DNA of 64,000 bases from Evansella sp041820985 (GTDB lineage Bacteria; Bacillota; Bacilli; Bacillales; Salisediminibacteriaceae), in the NCBI RefSeq assembly GCF_041820985.1, contig NZ_JBGUAU010000003.1:62001-126000 (forward strand), written 5' to 3'. Each line of letters begins with the position of its first letter. Position 1 is the stretch's first letter. Shown here piece after piece: positions 43,108 to 52,627 of the stretch. Below the pieces are notes generated by a model that ran no database searches, was not told where the DNA came from, and saw only the letters and a list, made by a program, of their open reading frames with translations. The translations under genes were made by a program, and so were the position numbers.

Positions 43108-43764
43108 ATGTTTACCTTACGTAAGAAAGTAGCTCTTATTTTAATCATACTTTTTGCTGTTATTTTAGCTATATCATCCATCGTACGTTACTTCTTTATG
43201 GATCCTGTTTCCACAAATCTAGTACTTATTGAACTCGGGTTTGAAATGTTTACATTCCAATATGAACTATGGAATTACGCTATGTACACACATATTTTTT
43301 CAGCAGCTATAGCGCTATTAGTAGGGCCTATTCAGTTTATTAAAAAATTCAGAACTAAAAACCTAGCTCTACATAGAAACTTAGGAAAGCTTTATGTCAT
43401 CTCAATCGCAATCAGTGCATCAGTAGGAATGTACCTGTCCTTCTATGCATTTGGTGGACTGACAGCTATGTTAGGCTTTTTTTTCCTTGATATCGCTTGG
43501 ATTATCACAACCTATCTCGCATATTATTACATACGCAAACGAAACGTCCATTTACACGAACAATGGATGTATAGAAGCTATGCAGTAACTTTTGCAGCAG
43601 TGACTTTTCGAATCTGGTCAGCAATTATCGGCTACTCAACTGACAACTTTATCTTAGGTTACGCCTTAGCCACATGGCTTTGTTGGATCGGGAATCTCAT
43701 AGTCATAGAGGGGTATATTCGAAAGAAAGGACAGAAACAGTTGACCATTGAAAAAGCAATATAA
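43108..43764 (+). CDS. DUF2306-family membrane protein
   Basis: 218 residues with about six hydrophobic segments. YTHIFSAAIALLVGPIQFI, the loop LALHRNLGKLYVISI and VHLHEQWMYRSYAVTFAAVTFRIW are characteristic of DUF2306; paired His residues (LALHRN, VHLHEQWM) could bind haem or metal but this is speculation. GGGAGG lies before the ATG. Not clearly part of an operon. Confidence 0.85.
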   Translation: MFTLRKKVALILIILFAVILAISSIVRYFFMDPVSTNLVLIELGFEMFTFQYELWNYAMYTHIFSAAIALLVGPIQFIKKFRTKNLALHRNLGKLYVISIAISASVGMYLSFYAFGGLTAMLGFFFLDIAWIITTYLAYYYIRKRNVHLHEQWMYRSYAVTFAAVTFRIWSAIIGYSTDNFILGYALATWLCWIGNLIVIEGYIRKKGQKQLTIEKAI

Positions 43765-43791
43765 ATAAAGTTGCTTGTTTCTAAATAGGAA

Positions 43792-43880
43792 AAACGACCG
43801 TAAACCATTTAATGGCCACTGAAAAGTTGATCGTAGTTGAACAAAGCGCCAATCAACAAAAGTGTAGATAACGGTCGTTT
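43792..43880. repeat. Inverted repeat AAACGACCGT with long loop
   Basis: AAACGACCGT (43792-43801) and ACGGTCGTTT (43871-43880) are exact complements 69 bp apart, between the DUF2306 gene and the oppositely oriented sspH. It could bring together a two-sided terminator or be a small mobile-element remnant. Confidence 0.6.
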
Positions 43881-43922
43881 ATTATGAATTGTCCTGTGAG
43901 ATTTGTCGATTTCTATTTCCAC

Positions 43923-44123
43923 TTAATGCGGCATAGTATGGATAGGATCTTCTACTAGACCTTCAATATCCACATCTTGTTCATTTCCCATCTCATCTAG
44001 GGGGAAAACTCTGGCTGTTTCTTTATTCGGAAGTACTTCTTGAATGTAAACTGGAATCCCATTATACCGAACGTTGATCATATTTGGTGAATCAATAATT
44101 TCTTGTACACGTTTGCACTTCAT
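43923..44123 (-). CDS. sspH: H-type small acid-soluble spore protein
   Basis: 66 residues from ATG 44123 (GAAGGAG eight bases upstream). MKCKRVQEIIDSPNMINVRYNG followed by IPVYIQEV and TARVFPLDEMGNEQDVDIEGLVE is the SspH pattern (trimmed). SspH proteins accumulate in the forespore and bind the spore interior; deletion has subtle effects. A second sspH lies at 50145-50324, beyond the LysM-GH18 gene. Confidence 0.93.
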   Translation of the reverse strand: MKCKRVQEIIDSPNMINVRYNGIPVYIQEVLPNKETARVFPLDEMGNEQDVDIEGLVEDPIHTMPH

Positions 44124-44598
44124 AACATCAACTCCTTCATCCATGCTGGATAACTTTATTTTTTGCTAGTTGGAGTGAATTATTCTTGTTGAATTACATA
44201 GTCGAAGTTTATTTTGAGACTGGGGTTACTGCGTAGCATAAACTAGGGCATTTTTATGCAGGATTTCAAACGATATTATAGCTTTTTAACCATATGCCGT
44301 GGTAGGCACTACCCGGCAAATGGTTAATTTCAAGAGGAATCAGAATCACAACGTAGCAAAACCAGTGAATAGCACCAAATAGCTGACTAGGAAAGTTAGT
44401 ATACTTTACTCAAATTAATCAAAATTTAACTTGCAACACTTCAACAATCCATATATAACTAAATTATAAGTTGGAAAAAACAACCAACTACAATCACCTT
44501 GAAAATCAAATGCTCACCTCAGATCACACTTCAAACTCATCAATAGAGAATCAACCATCATGACACACATAAGTAAACCAAATACAGGAGGAACGCTA
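44124..44598. other. Gap with a large imperfect hairpin (44286-44327)
   Basis: 475 bp without a gene. TTAACCA..TGCCGtGGTAG / CTACCcGGCA..TGGTTAA forms a two-part stem around loop GCA at 44286-44327, strong enough to be an RNA or protein target. TTTTGAGACTGGGG at 44212 resembles the start of the GAGGCTGGGACA repeats. The remainder is AT-rich; GGAGG at 44588 serves the next gene. Confidence 0.55.
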
Positions 44599-45573
44599 AT
44601 GAGAGCTTTAGTTTTAGGGGCATCAGGGGGTATGGGGTATGCCCTTGTGAAAGAGTTAAGTAGTCGAGATGTGGAAGTGGTGGCTTTTTCCCGAAGCCAA
44701 GAAAAGCTATCTGAACTTTTTCAAAAAGACAAAAATGTTACCATCCACCCTGGAGATGCATTGAAAATGCAAGACATACTAGAGGCTTCGGAAAACGTAG
44801 ATATTATTTACCACGCACTCAATGTACCTTATCCAGAATGGTCGGCAAAGCTCGCCACGATAATGAATAACGTGTTGACTGCAGCGGAAAAACAACGGGC
44901 AAAGGTTGCTTATGTAGATAACATCTATGCATACGGCCGTGGGCAAAGCAACAAAAAAATTACCGAGGATACACCAAAGGAACCGCACACGAAAAAAGGA
45001 AAGATCCGATTGGAACTGGAAACTCTCGCTAAGCAATCACCAGCTCCTGTTGTGATTGCTCATTTCCCTGATTTCTACGGACCTAACGCTGATAATGCTA
45101 TGCTGTATTATACAATGAAGGATGTTATCGCAAATAAGAAAGCATCTATTGTTGGGGATCCTTATACAGCTAAAGAAGTAATCTATACTCCAGACGGAGC
45201 GAAGGCACTCATCGAATTATCACTCCGCGATGATGCTTACAACCAAAATTGGAACATTCCAGCCACGGACGTTATCACAGGCATGGAGTTCGTTCAGAAG
45301 ATGAGAGATATTACTGGGTATGACAAACAAGTGGGAACCATTACCAAGCGTATGATAAAGTTTCTTGGATTCTTCAATGCAGGAATGAAAGAAGTAGTGG
45401 AGATGTTTTATTTGATTGAAAATCCAGTAGTTCTAAGTGGTGCGAAATACGAAAGGGAGATTGGGGAGTTACCGAAAACTCCGTATGAGGTAGGTATTCG
45501 GGAGACAATTGAATTTTACACAAATAAAGCGAAGCGTGAGTCAACAAAACAACTAAGTTCAACAACGAAATAA
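44599..45573 (+). CDS. NAD(P)-binding epimerase/dehydratase-like protein
   Basis: 324 residues from ATG 44599 (CAGGAGGAA upstream). Rossmann motif VLGASGGMGYALV and VDIIYHALNVPYPEW, then VAYVDNIYAYGRG; the usual YxxxK of extended SDRs is not obvious (the strand is followed by TKKGKIR), so it belongs to the atypical SDRs resembling NmrA/YwnB types. HFPDFYGPNAD matches the extended-SDR substrate loop. Substrate unknown. Single gene with its own terminator. Confidence 0.85.
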   Translation: MRALVLGASGGMGYALVKELSSRDVEVVAFSRSQEKLSELFQKDKNVTIHPGDALKMQDILEASENVDIIYHALNVPYPEWSAKLATIMNNVLTAAEKQRAKVAYVDNIYAYGRGQSNKKITEDTPKEPHTKKGKIRLELETLAKQSPAPVVIAHFPDFYGPNADNAMLYYTMKDVIANKKASIVGDPYTAKEVIYTPDGAKALIELSLRDDAYNQNWNIPATDVITGMEFVQKMRDITGYDKQVGTITKRMIKFLGFFNAGMKEVVEMFYLIENPVVLSGAKYEREIGELPKTPYEVGIRETIEFYTNKAKRESTKQLSSTTK

Positions 45574-45583
45574 ACCTAAATCG

Positions 45584-45623
45584 AAACCCTGGAGACTACG
45601 TTCATAGTCAGCCAGGGTTTTGT
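45584..45623 (+). terminator. Intrinsic terminator
   Basis: AAACCCTGG (45584-45592) pairs with CCAGGGTTT (45612-45620); inside, GACTA/TAGTC extends the structure. T-rich tail follows. Confidence 0.88.
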
Positions 45624-45654
45624 ACTATCGTCTATTTTTTTAAATGAATAAGAT

Positions 45655-48600
45655 TTATCTCGGAATCTTTAATGTTTGTCCGACAAAAATGGTGTCGCTT
45701 GTAAGGTTGTTCAGTTCTTTAATTGCCGTTATGGTTGTGTTGTTCTGCACGGCTAGTCGCCATAGGCTGTCTCCGGAGACGACGGTGTAGGTAAAGTACG
45801 TCAATGGCTCGGTTGGTGCTGGGTTCACAGGGGCCAGTTGCGTGTCCTTCGGTAGGAAAAAGGTGTGATAGTTGTTCCACACGTCGCGATTTTCCTGTCC
45901 TATGCTCCAGTGACCTACTCCTCGAATGCCGTATGTTTCCACGAGTCCTACTTTGGCGCGATAGGATTCGTCGTTTTCATACCAAATAGTGTACGTGCCT
46001 GGTACGAGGGCGTTGCCCATAATGTAGGTCTTCGGGTCGTTTTCCCGAATGGTGACCACGGCCTTAACTGATTGGGTTGCTGAATCGAAGGTAACAGTGT
46101 GCTCGTACCTGCGCAGCATCTCCTGGATTTGGAAGTTGGAAATGCCTTGCCCCCCAGTGGCTGCTCCTTCTCGCCAGAAGCGTCCGTAATGAGCGAGGCC
46201 GATGACAATCTTGTCTTTTGGAACTCCTTGGGCAATGGCGTATTGTATCGAGCGCTCCACCCATGGGAGACTTGCAACAGGGCCTGGTTGTCCACCGTGA
46301 TAGCTTTCGTCGTAGGTCATGATCATCAAATAGTCTGTGTACTTTGCCAGAGCGTTGTAATCATAGGCACCGTGCCAGCCCGTGTTCCAGCCGTTCGGGT
46401 TAGCAGCAACAGCGACAGATACCTCCTTCGATGACGGGATTTTTTCTCGAAGTAATCTTACGAAGTCCGTGAAATTGTCTCTGTCCTGGTGGTTGATGTT
46501 TTCTAGGTCCACATTCACTCCCCCGAGGTCATAGCGGATGACCATGTCGGCAATTTGCTGGGCAGCTTGCTCCCGGTTTTCCAGCATCGCCCGTCCAAGC
46601 TCTCGATCCCAGTGATTACTTAAAAACGGCACGACACGAATTCCTTGGTCGTTCATGGATTTGATAAACGTTGGATCAAATAGCCAGGTGACCTTTAATG
46701 TACCATCTGGGTTCACGTCGAAATAGCTTGGGGATACCACATTAAAGGATCGTTCCGTTGCCAACACTTGATTGGAAAAATTGTTCGGATGACCAAAATA
46801 TAGGTACCCTAGGTTCAATGTTTCGCTTGCGGTAACAGGTAGTCTCAAGACGTCCCCGACTCGAATCAAGTCACCGTTGATCCCATTAATTCGACGAATT
46901 GCTTCCACTGTCGTGTTATAGCGCTTTGCGATATGTGATAGCGTATCTCCACTCACCACGGTATGTGTGATGAAGTCAGGTGTCAGCACTTCACTCACAT
47001 TTCCTGCTGCGTCCGACTGGGAGATGGAGACGAGAAGAGATCGTGATAAATCGAGATCAGATATATTCACATCAAGATTAAATATGCCACGCTCATTTAC
47101 CGTGTGCTCGATCGTAATAGGATCTCGACCTGACCGATCATCCACAGTGATGAAAATCGTAGACAATGGTTCGGCCACGCCGGCGACATTATACAAAATG
47201 CGGTCTCCTTCAAAAGCATACCCACTTCGACTGATGGTTGGGGAGGATATGGCCGTGTCCTTGTCCACTGTCAGCTCTTCTACATCGCTTGTATTTCCAG
47301 CCTTGTCTGTTTGCGTGATAGCGATTGTTAACGTTCCATCTAGCATATCGGTTAGATCGAGCGTAAAGCGGAAGGTACCATCGTCGCCAACCTCTGTGAT
47401 CTCTGTAATCGTAATAACCCCATCGGTGATAACGAGAGCGACGGTCCCTTCGTCCTCCGTAGTACCCTCAATTACAAATTCTGCTTGATTTGCACTATTC
47501 ACAGAGGTTAAATCTGCGATCACCAAGTTAGCTGGAGTAACCGTATCTTTAGAAGTTGTGACTGTCTCCTTACTACTCTTATTTCCGTTGCGATCTATTG
47601 TGACGAAGGCAAATGTAATCTCCCCATCATGTAAAAAGCGTAAATTCAATGGAACTGTGAACACACCGGCACTGTCCGCACTGACAGTTTCCGTGAGCTC
47701 CGAGTCACCATCTGAAACGGTAATTTGAACATCACTATTCGATGCTGTTTCCCCAGATACAATGAATTCACCCACGTTACTACTATTAACAATACCGATA
47801 GGGTCTACTGCTATATCTGGCGTCACCGTTACCTTCTGCAATGTGTGAATTCCAACTTCACTCTCGTTTCCAGCTCGATCCTCTTGCTTTACTTCCACCT
47901 TCAAATTTCCATCACGTAAAGAAGAGAGGTTCATTGGTAAACGAAATTGCCCATTTTTATCAGAACGAATCGACCCTGTGATACGTTCACCAACATCATC
48001 CATGACCGAAACAAAAACAGTAGCATACGCTTCCGTTGTTCCATCGAACATAAACGTTGCAGCATTTTGATTGTTGACCACATCACCCGCCTGCAACACA
48101 GGAACATCAGGATGAGACGTGTCCTTCTCCACAATATGAAGCTGAGACTGACTCACATTTCCCGCAGAGTCTCGCTGTTTAATCCGGAAGATTAGCTCCG
48201 AATCAGCTAAGTTCGAAACATTTATGGAGGAAACAAAGTTTCCGTCTTCGTCAACTGGTATCTCCACTTCTATGTTCCTGTCTTCTTCATCGGAAATCGT
48301 TATAAATATTGTTCCGTTAGGCTCCGCCCATCCAGTGATCTGAAACGCAGCCTGGTTTTTCCCATTAACGAATGGTGAAGTAGTTTCAATCTTCGGAACC
48401 TCGATAATCGTATCTTTTATTATAGTAGTACGTATGGGATCACTTTGCTTTCCTTGTGCATTCGTTGCCACAGCCTGGACTTCAACTTTACCTTCTTCCA
48501 ATGATGTCACATTGAAGGAAGTTTCAAATCTACCCTCATTATTACTAGTGACATTATCTGTTAGGGTTTTGTTGTTTTCATCGGTTAGGGTAACGACAAC

Positions 48601-49992
48601 CGCCGAGTTAGGACTCGTTTCACCAATGATAGTATAAGATGAGCTGTTTGTACTATTCATAGGATCTAGTAGTAGGAACGTCGGTGTCGCGGGCGCTGGC
48701 AACACTTCTTCTGGTGGTGCAGGTGGATCTTGTATTGTGACTTTTTGTGGAATAATCAACACTTGACCAATGCGAATTAAGTCAGATGTTAATCCGTTCC
48801 GTGTTTTTATTTCAGAAACGGTAGTGTCAAAACGACGAGCAATTACCGATAAAGAATCTCCTGACACAACTGTATAGGTAATCGTTGTTTCCTCTACAGG
48901 TGGTGTTGGCTCAGGAGTAGGTTCAGGCGCTGGTGCCGCAGGAGGTGGCGTCGGTGTTGGTTCCACGACCGTTGCTTTTTGTGGAATCTTCAGCACCTGT
49001 CCAACGCGAATCAAGTCCGACGTAAGTCCGTTAAGAGTACGAATCTCTGTGACAGTCGTATCAAATCTCCGAGCGATCACAGATAGTGAGTCTCCTGACA
49101 CGACGGTATAGTTGAACGTCGTTTGCTCCACGGGGGGAGCGGGAGTAGGTTCTGGTGGTGGCGTCGGTGTTGGTTCCGCGACCGCTGTTTTTTGCGGAAT
49201 CTTCAGCACCTGTCCCACACGAATTAGGTCCGATGTAAGTCCGTTAAGAGTTCGTATTTCTGTGACTGTCGTGTCAAATCTCCGAGCAATCACCGATAAA
49301 GAGTCTCCCGAAACAACGGTATATGTAATGGATGTTTCCACTACAGGTTGTGGTGTCGGTTCCGTTGGAGTAGGACTCGGTGCTGGCGTTGGTGCGGTCG
49401 CACTACTTACAGTCCGAGGAACACGTAATTTTTGACCAACAAAAATAAGATCACCAGTTAAATTGTTGAAAGAGCGCAAATCTGTTACTGTGACACCGTA
49501 TTTCCGAGCGATTTTTGATAAACTATCCCCAGACATTACCGTATAAGTAAAATATGGCAGTCTTAATACTTGACCAATAAAAATTAAATCAGATCTAAGA
49601 TTGTTTACTTCTTTAATAGCATCGACTGTTACGTTATGTTGTCGCGCAATAAGAAACAAGCTATCCCCACTTTTCACTGTGTACATATCATATATCTCTT
49701 GAGTCACTTGAGCTGTCGTAGTACTAGTTGAAGCGGATGTTGTTGCAAAAGCTGTGTTTCCTCCACCTAAATAAATAGAAGAAACAAGTAAAGAACCGGA
49801 CATTACTTTAATCGCTGTTATTTTGAGCTCGGGAAACTTTTTGATAATCGTTGTTCGAATATGCTGGCTAATTGCAACCCTATCCTCGGGAGTTTTTCCT
49901 AACTCGGAGGAAAACTCCGTTAACTGGGGATCCAAGTGTACAATTACTATCGTTTCATTTTCTATTGTCTTCAGTTCATAACGTTGAATCAT
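45655..49992 (-). CDS. Giant LysM / Ig-like / GH18 peptidoglycan-binding hydrolase
   Basis: 1445 residues from the second of two adjacent ATGs (49995 and 49992, GAGGTG upstream). Order: an N-terminal 75-residue unassigned domain; a hydrophobic segment (KVMSGSLLVSSIYLGG); five LysM repeats (YTVxSGDSLSxIARR) separated by Pro/Thr/Glu linkers, repeats 3-5 nearly identical; about six Ig-like repeats of ~88 residues (IEGTTEDEGTVALV, DKAGN); a sixth LysM; the GH18 barrel (about 1050-1390) with LGGVNVDLENI, E1164 as acid; and a seventh LysM. The GH18 part resembles spore cortex-lytic YaaH/SleL. The first Asp of DxxDxDxE is Gly and the second Asn (the Asn is usual in the YaaH group). Flanked by sspH genes, pointing to sporulation. 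Confidence 0.9.
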   Translation of the reverse strand: MIQRYELKTIENETIVIVHLDPQLTEFSSELGKTPEDRVAISQHIRTTIIKKFPELKITAIKVMSGSLLVSSIYLGGGNTAFATTSASTSTTTAQVTQEIYDMYTVKSGDSLFLIARQHNVTVDAIKEVNNLRSDLIFIGQVLRLPYFTYTVMSGDSLSKIARKYGVTVTDLRSFNNLTGDLIFVGQKLRVPRTVSSATAPTPAPSPTPTEPTPQPVVETSITYTVVSGDSLSVIARRFDTTVTEIRTLNGLTSDLIRVGQVLKIPQKTAVAEPTPTPPPEPTPAPPVEQTTFNYTVVSGDSLSVIARRFDTTVTEIRTLNGLTSDLIRVGQVLKIPQKATVVEPTPTPPPAAPAPEPTPEPTPPVEETTITYTVVSGDSLSVIARRFDTTVSEIKTRNGLTSDLIRIGQVLIIPQKVTIQDPPAPPEEVLPAPATPTFLLLDPMNSTNSSSYTIIGETSPNSAVVVTLTDENNKTLTDNVTSNNEGRFETSFNVTSLEEGKVEVQAVATNAQGKQSDPIRTTIIKDTIIEVPKIETTSPFVNGKNQAAFQITGWAEPNGTIFITISDEEDRNIEVEIPVDEDGNFVSSINVSNLADSELIFRIKQRDSAGNVSQSQLHIVEKDTSHPDVPVLQAGDVVNNQNAATFMFDGTTEAYATVFVSVMDDVGERITGSIRSDKNGQFRLPMNLSSLRDGNLKVEVKQEDRAGNESEVGIHTLQKVTVTPDIAVDPIGIVNSSNVGEFIVSGETASNSDVQITVSDGDSELTETVSADSAGVFTVPLNLRFLHDGEITFAFVTIDRNGNKSSKETVTTSKDTVTPANLVIADLTSVNSANQAEFVIEGTTEDEGTVALVITDGVITITEITEVGDDGTFRFTLDLTDMLDGTLTIAITQTDKAGNTSDVEELTVDKDTAISSPTISRSGYAFEGDRILYNVAGVAEPLSTIFITVDDRSGRDPITIEHTVNERGIFNLDVNISDLDLSRSLLVSISQSDAAGNVSEVLTPDFITHTVVSGDTLSHIAKRYNTTVEAIRRINGINGDLIRVGDVLRLPVTASETLNLGYLYFGHPNNFSNQVLATERSFNVVSPSYFDVNPDGTLKVTWLFDPTFIKSMNDQGIRVVPFLSNHWDRELGRAMLENREQAAQQIADMVIRYDLGGVNVDLENINHQDRDNFTDFVRLLREKIPSSKEVSVAVAANPNGWNTGWHGAYDYNALAKYTDYLMIMTYDESYHGGQPGPVASLPWVERSIQYAIAQGVPKDKIVIGLAHYGRFWREGAATGGQGISNFQIQEMLRRYEHTVTFDSATQSVKAVVTIRENDPKTYIMGNALVPGTYTIWYENDESYRAKVGLVETYGIRGVGHWSIGQENRDVWNNYHTFFLPKDTQLAPVNPAPTEPLTYFTYTVVSGDSLWRLAVQNNTTITAIKELNNLTSDTIFVGQTLKIPR

Positions 49993-50082
49993 CATAGGCA
50001 CCTCGTTTTCACAGACTATATCCTTATTTATAGTTTGTCTGATTGGAGGGTGAACATACATCTTCATGACAGGAACATGAGC

Positions 50083-50112
50083 AAAAAGCACCCAAAAAGA
50101 TTTTTTGGATGC
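50083..50112 (-). terminator. Intrinsic terminator after the second sspH
   Basis: On the minus strand GCATCC plus AAAAAA pairs with TTTTT plus GGGTGC (stem 50112-50101 / 50098-50088), followed by TTTTTGC. It ends the upstream sspH gene before the LysM gene. Confidence 0.82.
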
Positions 50113-50144
50113 CTAAGGGAATTTTCATTTCAATTTAGGAGTTA

Positions 50145-50324
50145 TTACATCTCCGTCAAATCTGCAACTTGAACCTCATACTCTTTTTCAGGCTGATCCA
50201 ACGGGAAAACTCTCGCTGTTTCCGATTGATCATTCACGTGTTGAATATAAATTCGCTCCCCGTTGCAAACAACATTTTTCATGTCAGGTGACTGTGCAAT
50301 TTCTTTTGCTCGTTGAGTGTTCAT
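50145..50324 (-). CDS. sspH: H-type small acid-soluble spore protein, second copy
   Basis: 59 residues from ATG 50324 (AGGAGGAATTCG upstream), ending with TAA at 50145. Reads MNTQRAKEIAQSPDMKNV, then CNGERIYIQHVND, TARVFPLDQPEKEYEV and VADLTEM. TARVFPLD and SPxMxNV are shared with the sspH at 43923. Forespore protein binding the core. The two copies face the same way, on opposite sides of the large LysM-GH18 gene. Confidence 0.93.
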   Translation of the reverse strand: MNTQRAKEIAQSPDMKNVVCNGERIYIQHVNDQSETARVFPLDQPEKEYEVQVADLTEM

Positions 50325-50463
50325 CGAATTCCTCCTAAAAATATAGTACTAACATATTTTTTCCTAGTCGCTACGTTCTATGTATGACTTATTTGACCAG
50401 CTGATTTAAATATAGATAAAATATAAGGCGGTTTAAAATACAGGTAACGGAGTTGAAACTAAG

Positions 50464-51039
50464 ATGAACTTTACATCATTAAAAGATATACCTACTATAG
50501 AAACACAAAATTTCTTGTTACGAGGAATCAGTTTAGAGGATGCAGAAAGTTTATATTCCTTCATGTCAGACAGGGAAACAATGAAATATATCACGCCGTT
50601 CCCAGTGACCACACTAGAAGAAATGGAGAACAAGGTGAACGACAGCATCGAAAGCTTCCTTAGACAAAAGGAAATACCATGGGTGATTATTCATAAAGCA
50701 GACAATGAGCTTATCGGGATGTTTCGTTTTCACAAACTCCATCTTTGGCATAAAAAAACGGAAATGGGCGCTGTTATCCGGGATGACTTTCAAAGAAAAG
50801 GCGTCATGACAGAAATTTTAAAACCACTTTTGGAATTTGGTTTTCTTACACTTCAACTAAATCGAATTGTCGGAGACCTTTTTGCGAGCAATAAAGGCTC
50901 TCAGCGTCTAATGGGAAAATTCGGGTTCCATAAAGATGGCCAACTAAGACAAACAGACTTCGACGGGGAAGAATATCATGATACTATTGTATATTCCCTT
51001 CTAAAATCGGAGTACGATGCACAGAATAAAGGTAGATAA
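50464..51039 (+). CDS. GNAT-family N-acetyltransferase (RimJ/RimL-like)
   Basis: 191 residues. IETQNFLLRGISLEDAESLYSFM opens the fold (family start LRxLxxxDA), ELIGMFRFHKLH lies on the core strand, MGAVIRDDFQRKGVMTEIL is motif A with acetyl-CoA binding Arg-x-x-Gly, and LQLNRIVGDLFASNKGSQRLMGKFGF is the motif B region where Asn-Arg-Ser-like residues sit. Acceptor is unknown: it could be a ribosomal protein or small amine. Weak GGAG-type binding site. Confidence 0.88.
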   Translation: MNFTSLKDIPTIETQNFLLRGISLEDAESLYSFMSDRETMKYITPFPVTTLEEMENKVNDSIESFLRQKEIPWVIIHKADNELIGMFRFHKLHLWHKKTEMGAVIRDDFQRKGVMTEILKPLLEFGFLTLQLNRIVGDLFASNKGSQRLMGKFGFHKDGQLRQTDFDGEEYHDTIVYSLLKSEYDAQNKGR

Positions 51040-51229
51040 GGTTTGCTCCTCGTTAATTTCCGAAAGGAACCGGGATGAGAGCTGAAATGGAAAATAAACT
51101 CTGAAAAAGGGTAATTAGTATTTTCAAGAAGATCTTAAAATTCAAAACCTAATTTGATAGGAAAATATTTGAAACTAACCAGCATTTTAATTCGTAATAC
51201 ATATAGTAATAGAGAAAGGCATGAATGAG

Positions 51230-52573
51230 ATGAATAAAATTTGTAGGTCATGGATCATGATTTTCATAGTGGTAGGATTATTGGTAGGGTGTTCAGGCGG
51301 AGCTCAGCAGCCAGTAGACGAGATAAGCGAAGAAGCTTTGCAGCATTTAATGGATGGAAAGTATGAAGAAGTGTTAGAGATATATGTTGATGATAGTTTA
51401 AAAGCGTCTATGTCCGAAGAGGAACTTAAGCAGGAGTGGGAAAGCAGAACTTTGAATAGTGGAGAACTTCTAGAGGATGTTACATGGAGTTTTTCCGAAA
51501 CGGGAAGTCATGAAATTGCGGAAGCGGAACTAGTTTTTACAGACGTGATTTTCCAAATTAGGCTAACATTTAATGAAGCGAGGAGAATTGCTGGGATCTA
51601 TTTTAGTCATGGCTATGCTAATGCACAGCTACCAGACAGTGTTTTTGAAGAAGAGGTAGTTGTGGGGGTGGGAACGGAATTTGAGTTAGGTGGAACGTTG
51701 ACGCTTCCGGAAAACTTGGAGGAGGGATCCGTTCCGGCAGTGGTACTTGTTCAAGGATCAGGTCCGAGCAATCGGGATGAAGCGGTATATGGATATCGGC
51801 CGTTTCGTGATATCGCTTGGGGATTGGCGGAACAGGGGATCGCTGTGCTGAGATACGACAAGCGGACGTACACATATAGAAACGAAATGGCTCAGCAAGA
51901 AACTATTACGGTGAAGGAAGAAACTGTTGATGATGCGATTTTGGCAGCTGAGCTTCTAAAGGGAGATACACGGATAGATGCGGACAATGTATATATAGTA
52001 GGCCATAGCCTTGGAGGGATGCTTGCCCCGAGGATTGATGCAGAAGGAGGCGATTTCGCTGGGATTGTTGTATTAGGTGGGTCTGCTCGCCCGTTGTGGG
52101 AAATCATCTATGATCAAAATTTGCATTTTCTAGCAACGGAAGACTTTGATGAAGCAGCGGAGCATGAATATCTGCAAATGTTAGAGATTGAACGTGAGAA
52201 AGCGGAGCGGATGAGCAAGTTTACGGAAGAGGATGCAAAGGCTGAAACCATCTTTGGCTTGCCTGCGTTCTATTTTCTGGAGATGGACAGCTTCCCAACT
52301 AGGGATGTCCTTGAAGACTTTGAAAAACCAATCTTTATTTTACACGGAGAAGATGACTTTCAAGTTACGATGGAGCAGGATTTTCCGTTATGGAAGGAAT
52401 TATTAGGGGAGAATGAATGGGCGTTAATACAAAGCTATGAAGGACTTAACCATTTCTTCATCTCATATGAAGGTCCTCATAAAGGTACCATAAATGAATA
52501 CGACTATCCGAATATAGTAGATAGAAACGTTATTTCGGATATTGGTCAGTGGATCTGGGCACAGGTGGAATAG
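51230..52573 (+). CDS. Lipoprotein alpha/beta hydrolase with N-terminal DUF3887
   Basis: 447 residues from ATG 51230 (ATG 51221 also possible). Lipobox LLVGC, then a DUF3887 domain (about 30-120: LMDGKYEEVLEIYVDDSLKASM), then an alpha/beta hydrolase: VVLVQGSGPSNRDEAV, YIVGHSLGGMLAP (nucleophile Ser), FILHGEDDFQVT (Asp) and GLNHFF (His). Such proteins are surface esterases or amidases with unknown substrates. The next gene encodes a stand-alone DUF3887 lipoprotein, so the pair evolved from a shared module. Confidence 0.88.
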   Translation: MNKICRSWIMIFIVVGLLVGCSGGAQQPVDEISEEALQHLMDGKYEEVLEIYVDDSLKASMSEEELKQEWESRTLNSGELLEDVTWSFSETGSHEIAEAELVFTDVIFQIRLTFNEARRIAGIYFSHGYANAQLPDSVFEEEVVVGVGTEFELGGTLTLPENLEEGSVPAVVLVQGSGPSNRDEAVYGYRPFRDIAWGLAEQGIAVLRYDKRTYTYRNEMAQQETITVKEETVDDAILAAELLKGDTRIDADNVYIVGHSLGGMLAPRIDAEGGDFAGIVVLGGSARPLWEIIYDQNLHFLATEDFDEAAEHEYLQMLEIEREKAERMSKFTEEDAKAETIFGLPAFYFLEMDSFPTRDVLEDFEKPIFILHGEDDFQVTMEQDFPLWKELLGENEWALIQSYEGLNHFFISYEGPHKGTINEYDYPNIVDRNVISDIGQWIWAQVE

Positions 52574-52627
52574 AATGGTTAATTGCTATTATGCTTGAGA
52601 GGAAAAACGGAGAGGAGCACTACATAT

